Source: Paenibacillus agricola (GTDB lineage Bacteria; Bacillota; Bacilli; Paenibacillales; NBRC-103111). From it: a stretch of DNA of 64,000 nucleotides. The translations under genes and the position numbers were made by a program. Numbering within the stretch: position 1 is the stretch's first letter; each line of letters begins with the position of its first letter. The notes under the pieces are model-generated. The model ran no database searches and had not been told where the DNA came from. It was given only the letters and a program-made list of their open reading frames with translations. The stretch lies in the NCBI RefSeq assembly GCF_011440305.1, contig NZ_JAAOIW010000002.1, positions 1 through 64,000 of the forward strand, written 5' to 3'. Shown here piece after piece: positions 17,603 to 26,086 of the stretch.

Positions 17603-18397
17603 CTAATGCTCCATATGATCTTCCGGTTGCGCAGCTTTAACGGTTAATCCGCCATCGACCATCAGCAGATGCCCATTAATCTGCATCGCCTCATCAGAAG
17701 CCAAAAAGACGACAGCGTCCCCGATTTGCCTGGAGGTTCCTAAGCGCTTCATCGGGTTGGCCTCTACTTCTTTTGCACGAATTTCTGGATCGGCCAAGAA
17801 GTCCGTGCACATATCAGTGTCGACTGTGCTTGGCCCAACCGCATTCACATTAATATTATATTTACCAAGCTCAATCGCCATTCCTTTGGTTAACATATGT
17901 GCCGCTGCCTTGGACGATTGGTAATGCGGAATCACCGGGCTTGTAACCACAAGGCTTGCTGTAGAGAGCACATTAATAATTTTACCATAACGTTTCTCAA
18001 CCATTGACTTGGCAGCCAATTGCGAGCATAGAAAAATCGACTTCACATTTGTAGCATAGGTGCGGTCCCATGTTTCTTCCGTCAGCTTCATAAAAGGCTC
18101 GAAGGGCGCGATTCCCGCGTTGTTAACCAAAATATCTACATCCCCCAGCTCCGCGCGAACCTGCTGGAACATCGCCTCTACTTGCTGACCGTTACCGACA
18201 TCCGCCTGAACAACCATTGCTTTAACGCCTAAGGCTTCGATCTGTTCCTTAACCTTCTCCGCCAAAACCCGGGAGCGGTCCGATGTATAATTAACCGCTA
18301 CATGAGCCCCTTCCTCCGCAAGGCGTAAGGCTACCGCTTCACCAATTCCGCGGCTGCCTCCCGTTACGAGGGCAACCTTATTTGCTAATCTTGCCAC
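17603..18397 (-). CDS. SDR-family NAD(P)-dependent oxidoreductase, probable sugar dehydrogenase
   Basis: The 264-residue short-chain dehydrogenase starts at GTG 18397 behind GGGAGGG. It shows the cofactor motif TGGSRGIGEA (12-21), NNAG, and the catalytic YQSSK with a preceding serine. It is the last gene of the operon IclR-SDR-FAH-UxaA(N)-UxaA(C)-SDR, with 15 bases to its upstream neighbour. In such clusters one SDR usually oxidises the free sugar (as FucX does for L-fucose in Campylobacter) and the other oxidises the 2-keto-3-deoxy acid. Which of the two this gene does cannot be told from motifs alone; sugar oxidation is my preferred guess. Confidence 0.8.
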   Translation of the reverse strand: MARLANKVALVTGGSRGIGEAVALRLAEEGAHVAVNYTSDRSRVLAEKVKEQIEALGVKAMVVQADVGNGQQVEAMFQQVRAELGDVDILVNNAGIAPFEPFMKLTEETWDRTYATNVKSIFLCSQLAAKSMVEKRYGKIINVLSTASLVVTSPVIPHYQSSKAAAHMLTKGMAIELGKYNINVNAVGPSTVDTDMCTDFLADPEIRAKEVEANPMKRLGTSRQIGDAVVFLASDEAMQINGHLLMVDGGLTVKAAQPEDHMEH

Positions 18398-18412
18398 GGC
18401 TTTTGCCCTCCC

Positions 18413-19573
18413 TTATAGACTTGGTCCGATACGGTTAATGCTGAATTCGGTATGTCCGAGAATTTCGGCCTTGGTCAGCTTTCCGTTCGCTACCTCTTTA
18501 ATTTCTTGCCAAATCGATTCTCCCGCATCTGCCAAGCTTAACGTTCCGAGCAGCATCTCGCCGACATCGATATCCATATTATCGTTCATTTTCTCAAACA
18601 TCCGTGTGTTCCCGGTAATTTTGATTACCGGTACAACTGCTGAACCCGTTGGTGTACCACGTCCAGTTGTAAAGCAGACCAAGTGAGCGCCTGCAGCAGC
18701 CATCCCTGATACGCATTCGATATCGTTACCAGGCGAATCCATGAAGTAGAGACCATGCTTAGGGATCGCCTCCGCATATTCAATAATGCCTTTAATCGGT
18801 GCTGTGCCACATTTGCTGATACAGCCTAACGATTTCTCTTCAATCGTCGTTAACCCGCCGGCAATATTGCCTGGGCTTGGATTGCCACCGCGCATGTCGG
18901 CTCCCATACGTTCCACTTCTTTCTCGAAACGGTTGACGATCGTATAAAGCTGATCCGATATTTCTGGAGTTTCACAGCGGGATGCAAGTACATGCTCAGC
19001 CCCGATAATTTCGGTGGTTTCGCCAATGACGACTCCGCCGCCTGCTTGAATTAAGGAATCCGCAGCGACGCCTAGCGCAGGGTTAGAGGCGAGCCCTGAA
19101 GTTGCATCGGAGCCCCCACATTTCACGCCAATGATCAGCTCGCTGAATGGAATCGGCTCAGGCTGCATCTCATCCAGCTGCTTGCGCATTTTTTTGGCTA
19201 GCTCAACGCCATGCGTAATGGCCTTAACCGAGCCGCCGATCGATTGGATATCGAATACCTCAACCAACTTACCCGTTGCCCGAACGGCATCAGCCAGCTC
19301 CGTAGGATCGATAACCTCGCACCCTAGGCTTATAATAATAACGCCGCCCACATTGGGGTTTTTACCTGTGCCTGCCAGAATATCAAAGGTACGATCCTTA
19401 TCTGCGCCGATTTGGCTGCATCCATGCTGATGCGGAATCGCCACCGTATCTGGTACCATCTGCATCACACGGCTGCACACTTGATTGGCACAAATAACAG
19501 TAGGAATAATAAGCAAATGGTTACGAATCCCTACCGTTCCATCCGCTCTTCTATATCCCATCATATGTTCCAT
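18413..19573 (-). CDS. UxaA-family sugar-acid dehydratase, large (catalytic) subunit
   Basis: The 386-residue protein matches the C-terminal catalytic part of altronate/galactarate dehydratases, with MGYRRADGTVGIRNHLLI at the start, the CSQIG region and the conserved GVKCGGSDATSGLASNPALG near residue 150. In classical UxaA a SAF domain is fused in front; here that domain is a separate upstream gene, so the enzyme is split. It would remove water from a sugar acid to give a 2-keto-3-deoxy acid. An AGGAGG site 8 bases ahead fixes the start. Split UxaA pairs are known from L-fucose clusters (Campylobacter jejuni fuc locus). The substrate here is inferred, not shown. Confidence 0.85.
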   Translation of the reverse strand: MEHMMGYRRADGTVGIRNHLLIIPTVICANQVCSRVMQMVPDTVAIPHQHGCSQIGADKDRTFDILAGTGKNPNVGGVIIISLGCEVIDPTELADAVRATGKLVEVFDIQSIGGSVKAITHGVELAKKMRKQLDEMQPEPIPFSELIIGVKCGGSDATSGLASNPALGVAADSLIQAGGGVVIGETTEIIGAEHVLASRCETPEISDQLYTIVNRFEKEVERMGADMRGGNPSPGNIAGGLTTIEEKSLGCISKCGTAPIKGIIEYAEAIPKHGLYFMDSPGNDIECVSGMAAAGAHLVCFTTGRGTPTGSAVVPVIKITGNTRMFEKMNDNMDIDVGEMLLGTLSLADAGESIWQEIKEVANGKLTKAEILGHTEFSINRIGPSL

Positions 19574-19657
19574 TGTATTTCCTCCTAAGGTGTTGCTAGG
19601 TAACTGGGCAGCTTGTTTGGTAGCTTCGTAACTAACAGCGATATTCCGCTTAGGTTA

Positions 19658-19978
19658 TTAAGCCTTAGATGCTTGGTCGCCGCGCCCACGAATACCCTCG
19701 ACATTATGCACATGTACATGCTCACCGGCACGAATAAGCACTGTCGTCCTGCCAATAACCTCACCATATTTGCATATATCAGTACCTTGGGCAATATCTT
19801 GAAGCGCCAGCTTATGACCGAACCCGATGGCATCGACAAGTGTAACCTCACGAACCTGGTCCAAGACACGATAGGCGACCTTTTGCCCTTGCTCCAAATC
19901 TTTAATTGCTGTGGCGACATGATCCCTCGGATCCATCACCAAAGCGTCAGCGCCTTCCTCAATTTGATGCTCTGCCAT
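19658..19978 (-). CDS. UxaA-family sugar-acid dehydratase, small SAF-domain subunit
   Basis: The 106-residue protein is the SAF-type N-terminal module of altronate dehydratases, with the typical HDNVATAL-like segment (DPRDHVATAIKDLEQGQKV), GHKLALQDI and the VIG....I..GEHVHVHNVE ending. The ATG at 19978 is chosen because AAAGGA lies 8 bases upstream; ATGs further up are badly spaced. The module probably completes the active site of the large subunit encoded 84 bases downstream. The FAH hydrolase gene ends 63 bases upstream, within the same operon. Confidence 0.85.
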   Translation of the reverse strand: MAEHQIEEGADALVMDPRDHVATAIKDLEQGQKVAYRVLDQVREVTLVDAIGFGHKLALQDIAQGTDICKYGEVIGRTTVLIRAGEHVHVHNVEGIRGRGDQASKA

Positions 19979-20041
19979 TGTACGCATCCTTTCAGTATGT
20001 TCATGACCTATCACAGAGAGCCTTACAATTAGCTTTGCACG

Positions 20042-20962
20042 TTAAGCTTGCTCGGCTACCATCCGGTTGGTCAAAGAGCCCAGCTTTTCCACTTCAATCG
20101 TTACTACATCGCCGTCTTTCAAATACACCTGCTGATCCACTGGCAAGCCCAGTACTACACCCTCAGGCGTTCCTGTAAGAATGATATCTCCCGGTACCAG
20201 CGTCATATGCTGGGAAATATAGCTAACGATTTCATCACAATGGAAGATCATATCCGAAGTATTTGAATTCTGGCGTTGCTCACCATTAACAAGCGTACGA
20301 ATGCCCAAATTGTTAGGGTCGCCCACTTCATCAGCTGTTACCAGGTAAGGACCAAGCGGACTAAAACCGTCAAGGCTTTTGCCTAGCAGCCATTGCTGGG
20401 TACGCATCTGTAAATCACGAGCAGATAAATCGTTGACATTGCAATAGCCGAATACGTGGCTCAAAGCATCCTCTTTGGACACATACTTGGCTGTTTTGCC
20501 GATAACGATAACCAATTCAGCTTCGTAATCGACCTTGCTTGTTACTCTTACCGGAAGTGGCACATCAGCACCATGGCTAGTAATCGTATTGTTAAATTTG
20601 TTAAAAAGAATCGGATATTGCGGAATCGCTGCATTCGTTTCTTCCGCATGCTTACGATAATTTAGGCCTACACAAATGATTTTGTTTGGATGGGTCACGC
20701 AGGGCCCCAAGGTCAATTCTGACTCAACCAGCACATGTGCGCTTGGACCTCTATCTGCAGCAGACAGCACTTGGTCTACATAAGCTCCAAGGATCGTAAC
20801 CGCATCAATGCCTCCATCAATGACCTCATGGATTGTTTGTGGAATCTGCTGCCCTTCTAGTGCCGGAATAGCTTCCAGCGCAGCGGCAATATGTACAACG
20901 CCTTGTTCGGTTTTAACACCCAGTTGTAGTTGGCCTTCTTCAATAAAAGTAAGTAATTTCAT
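20042..20962 (-). CDS. FAH-family hydrolase, probable 2,4-diketo-3-deoxy sugar-acid hydrolase
   Basis: The 306-residue protein has the fumarylacetoacetate-hydrolase fold: an N-terminal cap followed by the catalytic part with CVGLNYRKHAEE, the metal-binding acidic residues in DYEAELVIVIG and NDLSARDLQ, and GTPEGV near the end. Family members cleave C-C bonds of acylpyruvates. Beside a UxaA-type dehydratase and two dehydrogenases, the likely substrate is a 2,4-diketo-3-deoxy acid, split into pyruvate and a hydroxy acid (L-lactate if the sugar is L-fucose or L-rhamnose). A GGAGG site supports ATG 20962. The family call is firm; the substrate is inference. Confidence 0.85.
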   Translation of the reverse strand: MKLLTFIEEGQLQLGVKTEQGVVHIAAALEAIPALEGQQIPQTIHEVIDGGIDAVTILGAYVDQVLSAADRGPSAHVLVESELTLGPCVTHPNKIICVGLNYRKHAEETNAAIPQYPILFNKFNNTITSHGADVPLPVRVTSKVDYEAELVIVIGKTAKYVSKEDALSHVFGYCNVNDLSARDLQMRTQQWLLGKSLDGFSPLGPYLVTADEVGDPNNLGIRTLVNGEQRQNSNTSDMIFHCDEIVSYISQHMTLVPGDIILTGTPEGVVLGLPVDQQVYLKDGDVVTIEVEKLGSLTNRMVAEQA

Positions 20963-21065
20963 AATATGATATCCTCCATATAAATAAATTTTGTCGAAGC
21001 TTTAGTCTGTCGAACATTTAGCATGTTGAGCCTTCCGTGCTATTAAACAGCATTTCGTAAAGCTA

Positions 21066-21839
21066 TTAAGCATTTTTCCCGAAAACAACGCCACCATCAA
21101 TATAAAGTGGAGAACCCATCATAAAACGGGACTCATCGGAAGCAAGGAATAAAGCTGCCTTAGCAACATCCTCGGGCCTGCCCAAGTCACCGCTTAGCTG
21201 GCGTTTCTTCAGGGATTCAATGGCTTCCTCAGGATCATCGTAGGAGGTACGCAAATAATTTTCCACAAAAGGCGTCAGGATCGTACCAGGAAGCAAAGCG
21301 TTAACACGGATTTGGTAAGGGGCATAATCCACCTGCATCGACTTCGTTAGCGCCAATACGGCACCTTTGGTTGCCGAATACGAAGCACGGCGTGCCAGCC
21401 CAATTTCGGCTATGCAGGAGGACATATTAATAATGGAGCCCTCTCGGCGTTCCATCATATATGGCAATACATATTTACTCGGCAAAAAAACACCGCGAAT
21501 ATTAATTTTAATAACACGATCCCAATCGTCAGGCTCCACCTCATGGATAGCCCCGATTCCGCTGACACCCGCGTTGTTAAATAATACGTCGATCCGGCCA
21601 TAGGCTGCAATCGCCTGGTCAACCATCGCTTTTACAGACTCAGGGTCAGTCGTATCGGCTTGGATAAACAAAGCCTTTCCACCCGCCTGTTCGATTTGCT
21701 CCACGGTTTCACGTCCGCCGTCTTCTACCAGGTCATTAACGATAACCGTTGCTCCCTCGCTGGCAAAAAGAAGCGCAGAGCTTCGGCCGATTCCAGAGCC
21801 CGAACCAGTGATTAGCGTAATTTTATCCTGTAATCTCAC
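21066..21839 (-). CDS. SDR-family oxidoreductase, probable 2-keto-3-deoxy sugar-acid dehydrogenase
   Basis: The 257-residue dehydrogenase starts at GTG 21839. It has TGSGSGIGRS (11-20), NNAGVSG, a catalytic serine in NMSS and YSATK. Overall it resembles 2-keto-3-deoxy-L-fuconate 4-dehydrogenases, which feed an FAH-type hydrolase; the hydrolase gene follows about 100 bases downstream. The regulator gene ends 48 bases upstream on the same strand. I assign it to the second oxidation step because of this gene order. The alternative is that it oxidises the free sugar and the distal SDR acts later. Confidence 0.8.
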   Translation of the reverse strand: MRLQDKITLITGSGSGIGRSSALLFASEGATVIVNDLVEDGGRETVEQIEQAGGKALFIQADTTDPESVKAMVDQAIAAYGRIDVLFNNAGVSGIGAIHEVEPDDWDRVIKINIRGVFLPSKYVLPYMMERREGSIINMSSCIAEIGLARRASYSATKGAVLALTKSMQVDYAPYQIRVNALLPGTILTPFVENYLRTSYDDPEEAIESLKKRQLSGDLGRPEDVAKAALFLASDESRFMMGSPLYIDGGVVFGKNA

Positions 21840-21887
21840 TAGTCATCCATTCCTCTCGATTTAATTTGGCTATGCTTATACAGATAC

Positions 21888-22643
21888 TTACACGGAGCTT
21901 TGTGATAGCCTTGCAGCCAATGCACATATTTCCTTTTGTGCCAGCTCCTTTTTCTGTTCCCATTCATGCTGAAACATTGAGCAGCTAATCGCCGCTACAA
22001 CTTTGCCTTGCATGTCCCTGACCGGTGCAGCCACGCAGCAAAAGCCCATCACAGCTTCCTGTAGATCATAAGCGACGCCTTCTGTCCGTGATAGCTCCAG
22101 CTGGACGATTAGGTCACTGCGGTTTTTCAGCGTGTATGGTGTCGGACAAGGCGAGAGCTCCTCCAGCGGAAATAGGCTTTCGATTGCTGATACCTCAAGC
22201 TCAGCCAGCAGCGCCTTGCCTAATGCCGTAACATGAGCTGGCAGCTTCATACCCGGCTCAGAGGCCAAACGAACGGGAGAAGGCATTTCTTCCTTCGCCA
22301 GATAAAGCACCTCATGCCGATCCAAGCTGGCTAATTGAATCGTTTCTTGAATCGTATGCTTCGTAATGGCTGCTTCCTTACGAAAACGTTCTATCAAGCT
22401 AAATTGCTTGAAAAAAGCGTTTCCAATGAAACCGAGCTTTGATCCCAAGGAATAAGTTCCTTGCGCCTCCCGCACGACCCATTCTAATTGCTCCATCGTA
22501 TTAAGTATGGAAAACATGGAGCTTTTGTTAATGCCCAGCTGCTTCGATAAGTCAATGAGCTTCAGCTTGGAGGGCTGCCCGGAAATGACCAGAAGAACAT
22601 CGTTGGCTTTTTCCAAAGCCGGTACCCAGTACTTTTTATCCAT
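21888..22643 (-). CDS. IclR-family transcriptional regulator of the sugar-acid operon
   Basis: The 251-residue protein has an N-terminal winged helix (LKLIDLSKQLGINKSSMFSILNTM, about 30-53) and an IclR effector-binding domain with the pattern LGKALLAEL and a C-terminal VAAPVRDMQGKVVAAIS. ATG 22643 has GGGAGG 4 bases upstream. It is the first gene of the catabolic operon and probably controls it in response to a pathway intermediate. A long interrupted inverted repeat covering a TATAAT box lies 37 bases ahead. The Campylobacter fuc locus also has an IclR-type gene next to its split dehydratase. Confidence 0.9.
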   Translation of the reverse strand: MDKKYWVPALEKANDVLLVISGQPSKLKLIDLSKQLGINKSSMFSILNTMEQLEWVVREAQGTYSLGSKLGFIGNAFFKQFSLIERFRKEAAITKHTIQETIQLASLDRHEVLYLAKEEMPSPVRLASEPGMKLPAHVTALGKALLAELEVSAIESLFPLEELSPCPTPYTLKNRSDLIVQLELSRTEGVAYDLQEAVMGFCCVAAPVRDMQGKVVAAISCSMFQHEWEQKKELAQKEICALAARLSQSSV

Positions 22644-22679
22644 AGTCCCTCCCAAGATGAGGATTTCAAATATTTCGAT

Positions 22680-22713
22680 AAAACCTCGGTTTATTATAGT
22701 AAACTAAGGTTTT
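22680..22713 (-). promoter_or_regulatory. Inverted-repeat operator over the -10 box of the IclR operon
   Basis: Two 14-base arms (AAAACCTCGGTTTA and TAAACTAAGGTTTT) pair at 12 positions around a 6-base centre. On the minus strand the centre holds a perfect TATAAT (22693-22698). A regulator bound here would cover the promoter, so autoregulation by the IclR protein is likely. Confidence 0.5.
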
Positions 22714-22790
22714 GTATATTCTACTTTTTCATCGTACCATCGACTAAATCGCCTGTCAACGGGTAGATGCATAATTAGAGAAATAACCTC

Positions 22791-22829
22791 AAAAAGCCCG
22801 AGCAGCATCAGCATGCCGCCCGGACTTTT
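22791..22829 (-). terminator. Terminator of the Sia-like signalling operon
   Basis: On the minus strand GTCCGGGC and GCTCGGGC close a stem with an inner GCA/TGC pairing, followed by TTTTT. It lies 11 bases past the stop of the phosphatase gene. Confidence 0.8.
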
Positions 22830-22839
22830 AATAAGATTT

Positions 22840-24657
22840 TTATGATACCTTAAAGCCAAGAATCGTAATATCGTCACGCTGGGGCTCTTCCCCCATATAT
22901 TCTTGAAGCTGCCGACGGAATAAGGCCTCTTGCTCCTCCAGCGGCAAGACATGAAATTGCTCGATTAATTGGATCAGCTTTTGCCTCCCAAAGGATACAT
23001 TTTTGGCGCCACCATTTTGGTCCAGATATCCATCAGTTGTGATATAGAATGAATCTCCGGCACTAACCATCAGCTCCGTATTCTTGAAAACAAACTGATT
23101 ATCTGTTCGAATGGAGCCAATGCTTTTACGATCCCCTTTAATGATGAGCAGTTCCTGGTCATTTTTCTTGAATAGCGAGGTTTTTGCGCCCGCAAAGGTC
23201 AACTGGCTGCCACCGATAAAGCATAGACCGATGTCCAAGCCATCATCTAGCATCAAGTCTCCGCCTTGCTCACGGTGCAAGGTTTCTTTAACCAGTCGGT
23301 TCATCGATTGCAGGATAGAGGCTGGGTCAATCAACGCATCGGTTTCGGCAATCCGGTTTAAGATCGATATGGAAACCATTGTCATAAACGCACCTGGCAC
23401 ACCATGCCCTGTGCAATCACCAACAGCAAGCAGGTATCCATCCTTCGTTTGCTTCATCCAATAGAAATCGCCACCCACCACATCACGAGGCTCCCACAGC
23501 AGGAAATGCTCCGGCAGCAAATCCTCGATTTTATCGCGTGAAGGCAGGATCGATTCCTGAATACGCTTCGCATAATCGATACTATCGGTGAGCTTTTGCT
23601 TTTGCTCCGAAATAAGCTTGGTTCGCTCTTGGACCGCTTGCTCCAGCTGCTTATTCAGCTCCACGGCTCTTTTGTAAGGATTAGCGAGATTGCGTGTTAC
23701 AAAGAAAAACATAAAGATCATCGCAAGAATAAACACCAAGGAAGCAACGACCGTATTGAGCTTAATCGTATCCAGAAAAGCAACGGACTCACTTCGCCTC
23801 ATTTGGAATAGTAACTTCCAATCCGTCGATTTCAAAGGATAGCTGATCAGATCCATTTGCTTGCCTTCTTGGTCCTCATAATCCAGCACAACTGGCTTTG
23901 CAAGGCCACTGTCCGTCTCATTAAGCTGCCCCAGCATTTGCTCAAAGGCTTCCTCAGGTACAAAACTTGATATCATGGCTCCAATATCTTCTACACGGTC
24001 AGACAAGTAAATCTTCCCGCTTTTATCGACCAGCCATACATTGCTATTAGCTCCATACTTGTAATTGGTGAAATTATTAGCCAGCTCTTTGAGGCTAAGT
24101 CCAATACCCGCAACGCCTACAGGTGATTCAACATCGCCAACAAGTACATTGACAAATACAAAAGTATCCCTTCGCGAATCATTATAATCAATATTGAGGG
24201 CCATGCGCTTTTGGGAAGCAAATGAATCGTAGAACCATTTGTCTGCAGGGTTGGTTTGTGATAGAATCTTGCTCATTTGTTTGCCTTCAATCCAATAGCT
24301 GCCGGTCATTCTGCTGGCTATGAAGCCATTGCTATAATCGAAGCCTTTGGCTAGATTATCCAGCTTCTGCAATACATGGGCTCCCGCTATCTGGTCTTTT
24401 TCACCCGATGCCAACCACTCGATAAGCTCAGGATCCATTGCCATTGTCAACGATGACTCCTGCGCCCGCTGAAGGCGCCCATCTATTTTGGAAGCAATCG
24501 ATTCGGCGATCCTCACCAAATCCTTGCTTTTCAGCTTATTCACAACTTCCTTCTCGGCAATGATATACACCATAGTGCCTGCCAAAACGATAGAAAGTAC
24601 AATGATCAAGCTTGCTATCAAAATAACCTTCATCAGATTTTGGTCTTTTCCACTCAT
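22840..24657 (-). CDS. Membrane-anchored PP2C-type (SpoIIE/RsbU) phosphatase, SiaA-like
   Basis: The 605-residue protein starts at ATG 24657 (AGGAG 8 bases upstream). It has a first helix at about 8-30, an extracytoplasmic Cache-like sensor (35-290), a second helix (300-325), a coiled coil in place of an obvious HAMP domain, and a C-terminal serine-phosphatase domain. Metal-site motifs DVVGGDFYW, GDCTGHGVPGAFM and a late DGYLDQ are intact. By analogy with Pseudomonas SiaA it would dephosphorylate the SiaC-like protein encoded two genes upstream, in response to an external signal. It is the last gene of the five-gene operon. Confidence 0.88.
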   Translation of the reverse strand: MSGKDQNLMKVILIASLIIVLSIVLAGTMVYIIAEKEVVNKLKSKDLVRIAESIASKIDGRLQRAQESSLTMAMDPELIEWLASGEKDQIAGAHVLQKLDNLAKGFDYSNGFIASRMTGSYWIEGKQMSKILSQTNPADKWFYDSFASQKRMALNIDYNDSRRDTFVFVNVLVGDVESPVGVAGIGLSLKELANNFTNYKYGANSNVWLVDKSGKIYLSDRVEDIGAMISSFVPEEAFEQMLGQLNETDSGLAKPVVLDYEDQEGKQMDLISYPLKSTDWKLLFQMRRSESVAFLDTIKLNTVVASLVFILAMIFMFFFVTRNLANPYKRAVELNKQLEQAVQERTKLISEQKQKLTDSIDYAKRIQESILPSRDKIEDLLPEHFLLWEPRDVVGGDFYWMKQTKDGYLLAVGDCTGHGVPGAFMTMVSISILNRIAETDALIDPASILQSMNRLVKETLHREQGGDLMLDDGLDIGLCFIGGSQLTFAGAKTSLFKKNDQELLIIKGDRKSIGSIRTDNQFVFKNTELMVSAGDSFYITTDGYLDQNGGAKNVSFGRQKLIQLIEQFHVLPLEEQEALFRRQLQEYMGEEPQRDDITILGFKVS

Positions 24658-24668
24658 CGTCATTTCTC

Positions 24669-25673
24669 CTAAGCTTGCTCCTGAATAAGCATGGCAGGTA
24701 AAGTAAAATAAAAGGTGCAGCCTTGATTTTTCACGCTTTGAACGCCAATATGCCCGTCATGCTGCTGGACGATTTCTTTGGCTATAGCTAGCCCAAGACC
24801 CGTTCCTGGCGTTGTACTATTCTTCGCTTTAATCGCCCTATAGAAACGGTCAAATACATAGGGCAATGATTCCTCGTCAATGCCTTGGCCGGAATCGCTG
24901 ACCTTGAAGGTTACCTTACAAGGCAAAGAACCTACTAATAATAGCTGTTCTTCCCCCAACTCGAACAATCCATCAGAATGGATCTCACCATGGATCTTGA
25001 TGATGCCTCCAGGAGGTGTATACCGAAAGGCATTGTTCACAAAATTATCCATTACCTGCTCAATACGCTTCAAGTCCATCGAGATGGATACATACCGGTT
25101 TCTTGGTATATTTTCTTGAAAATCCTCGACGCTAAACCGATAACCACGATCTGTTGCCTCCAGTTCAAACCTGCTTTTCATCAAATCCAACAGCTGCTCT
25201 AGCGGATATTCAGAAAATTGAAAGGCGGCTTTACTGGCTTCAAGCTTAGAAAGCTCGAATAAATCGTCCACTAGGTCATTAACAAGCAGCACCTTGCTAT
25301 AGATCATCTGCAAATGCGGTTCACCAGGCTCAATAACACCGTCCAGCATCGCCTTAACATACCCTTGGACCGATGTCATCGGTGTCCCAATTTCGTGGGA
25401 AATATCACTCATCAGCTTGCGCCGCGATCTCTCAATTTGTTGCAAGTCGTCGTTTATTTGACGAACTTCATCTTCGTGCCGCTTAATATTTTTACTCTGT
25501 ATATCGCTAATTTTGAATATCTTGGCGGTTAGCTTAATGAGCCGCTCGTAGTCGGTCACAAGCCGCTTGAATTTGGGTAACAGTTCATTATCCTGATAAT
25601 GCACATTTTCCAACGTTTGACGGGATTCTTCCAGAACCTTCCATTCATTCCCAAACAGATTCTCTTGATCCAT
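24669..25673 (-). CDS. Cytoplasmic sensor histidine kinase
   Basis: The 334-residue kinase has no membrane helix. A coiled-coil N-terminus of about 80 residues precedes the HisKA domain, whose H-box SDISHEIGTPM carries His93. The ATPase part has the N-box NFVNNAFRYTP, DSGQGI and GTGLGLAI. It sits between the SiaC-like gene and the SiaA-like phosphatase, and its probable partner is the OmpR-type regulator at the head of the operon. A soluble kinase inserted in a Sia-type module is unusual; the coiled coil may dock on a membrane partner such as the phosphatase. The start at 25673 has only a weak ribosome site. Confidence 0.88.
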   Translation of the reverse strand: MDQENLFGNEWKVLEESRQTLENVHYQDNELLPKFKRLVTDYERLIKLTAKIFKISDIQSKNIKRHEDEVRQINDDLQQIERSRRKLMSDISHEIGTPMTSVQGYVKAMLDGVIEPGEPHLQMIYSKVLLVNDLVDDLFELSKLEASKAAFQFSEYPLEQLLDLMKSRFELEATDRGYRFSVEDFQENIPRNRYVSISMDLKRIEQVMDNFVNNAFRYTPPGGIIKIHGEIHSDGLFELGEEQLLLVGSLPCKVTFKVSDSGQGIDEESLPYVFDRFYRAIKAKNSTTPGTGLGLAIAKEIVQQHDGHIGVQSVKNQGCTFYFTLPAMLIQEQA

Positions 25674-25681
25674 CGTCAGGT

Positions 25682-26071
25682 TTAGACCTCTTTCTGTGCA
25701 ATAATTTGAAAAGGCAGGTCAAGGTCTTCTTGAAACTCTTCTGCACATTCGATCTCACTATCGTTATCCTCGCTGCAAAACCAGGTTAAGTTCAGGTTTT
25801 TACCATCATGGTAAGCTTTGTTGAATTTTTCTAACATCATCATGATGCATTTAGAGCTGCTTGTATTGATATAGGGAAGGCAGAAATGGATCTCCACCTT
25901 TTCATCCCCCACACTTTGCAAATAAGTATCCACCCATTGAAGAATGGGCTCATAAAACTTAAATGAATTTTCGGGATACGATTGCCCCCGGACGGACAAT
26001 TCGTGATTAGCTGGGTTGAAAATAATTTCGGGTGTGCTTCTTGTCGCCTCTAGTTGCAATACTTCTAACAT
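25682..26071 (-). CDS. SiaC-like partner-switch protein (DUF1987)
   Basis: The 129-residue protein fits the SiaC family: STPEI at the start, then NHELSVRGQSYPENSFKFY and the hallmark LPYINTSSSKCI (residues 65-76). In Pseudomonas SiaC the threonine of this motif is the phosphorylation site; here it would be Thr70. In that system the unphosphorylated form binds and activates the diguanylate cyclase SiaD. No cyclase gene lies next to this operon, so the target is open. It is flanked by the kinase-like gene (15 bases upstream) and the histidine kinase gene (8 bases downstream). Confidence 0.82.
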   Translation of the reverse strand: MLEVLQLEATRSTPEIIFNPANHELSVRGQSYPENSFKFYEPILQWVDTYLQSVGDEKVEIHFCLPYINTSSSKCIMMMLEKFNKAYHDGKNLNLTWFCSEDNDSEIECAEEFQEDLDLPFQIIAQKEV

Positions 26072-26086
26072 TAAATCACCTGCTTT

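Noticed and set aside
19585-20032. Open frames of 111 and 139 codons overlapping the SAF-domain gene
   Set aside because: The SAF-domain frame has conserved motifs and a ribosome site; the others have none.
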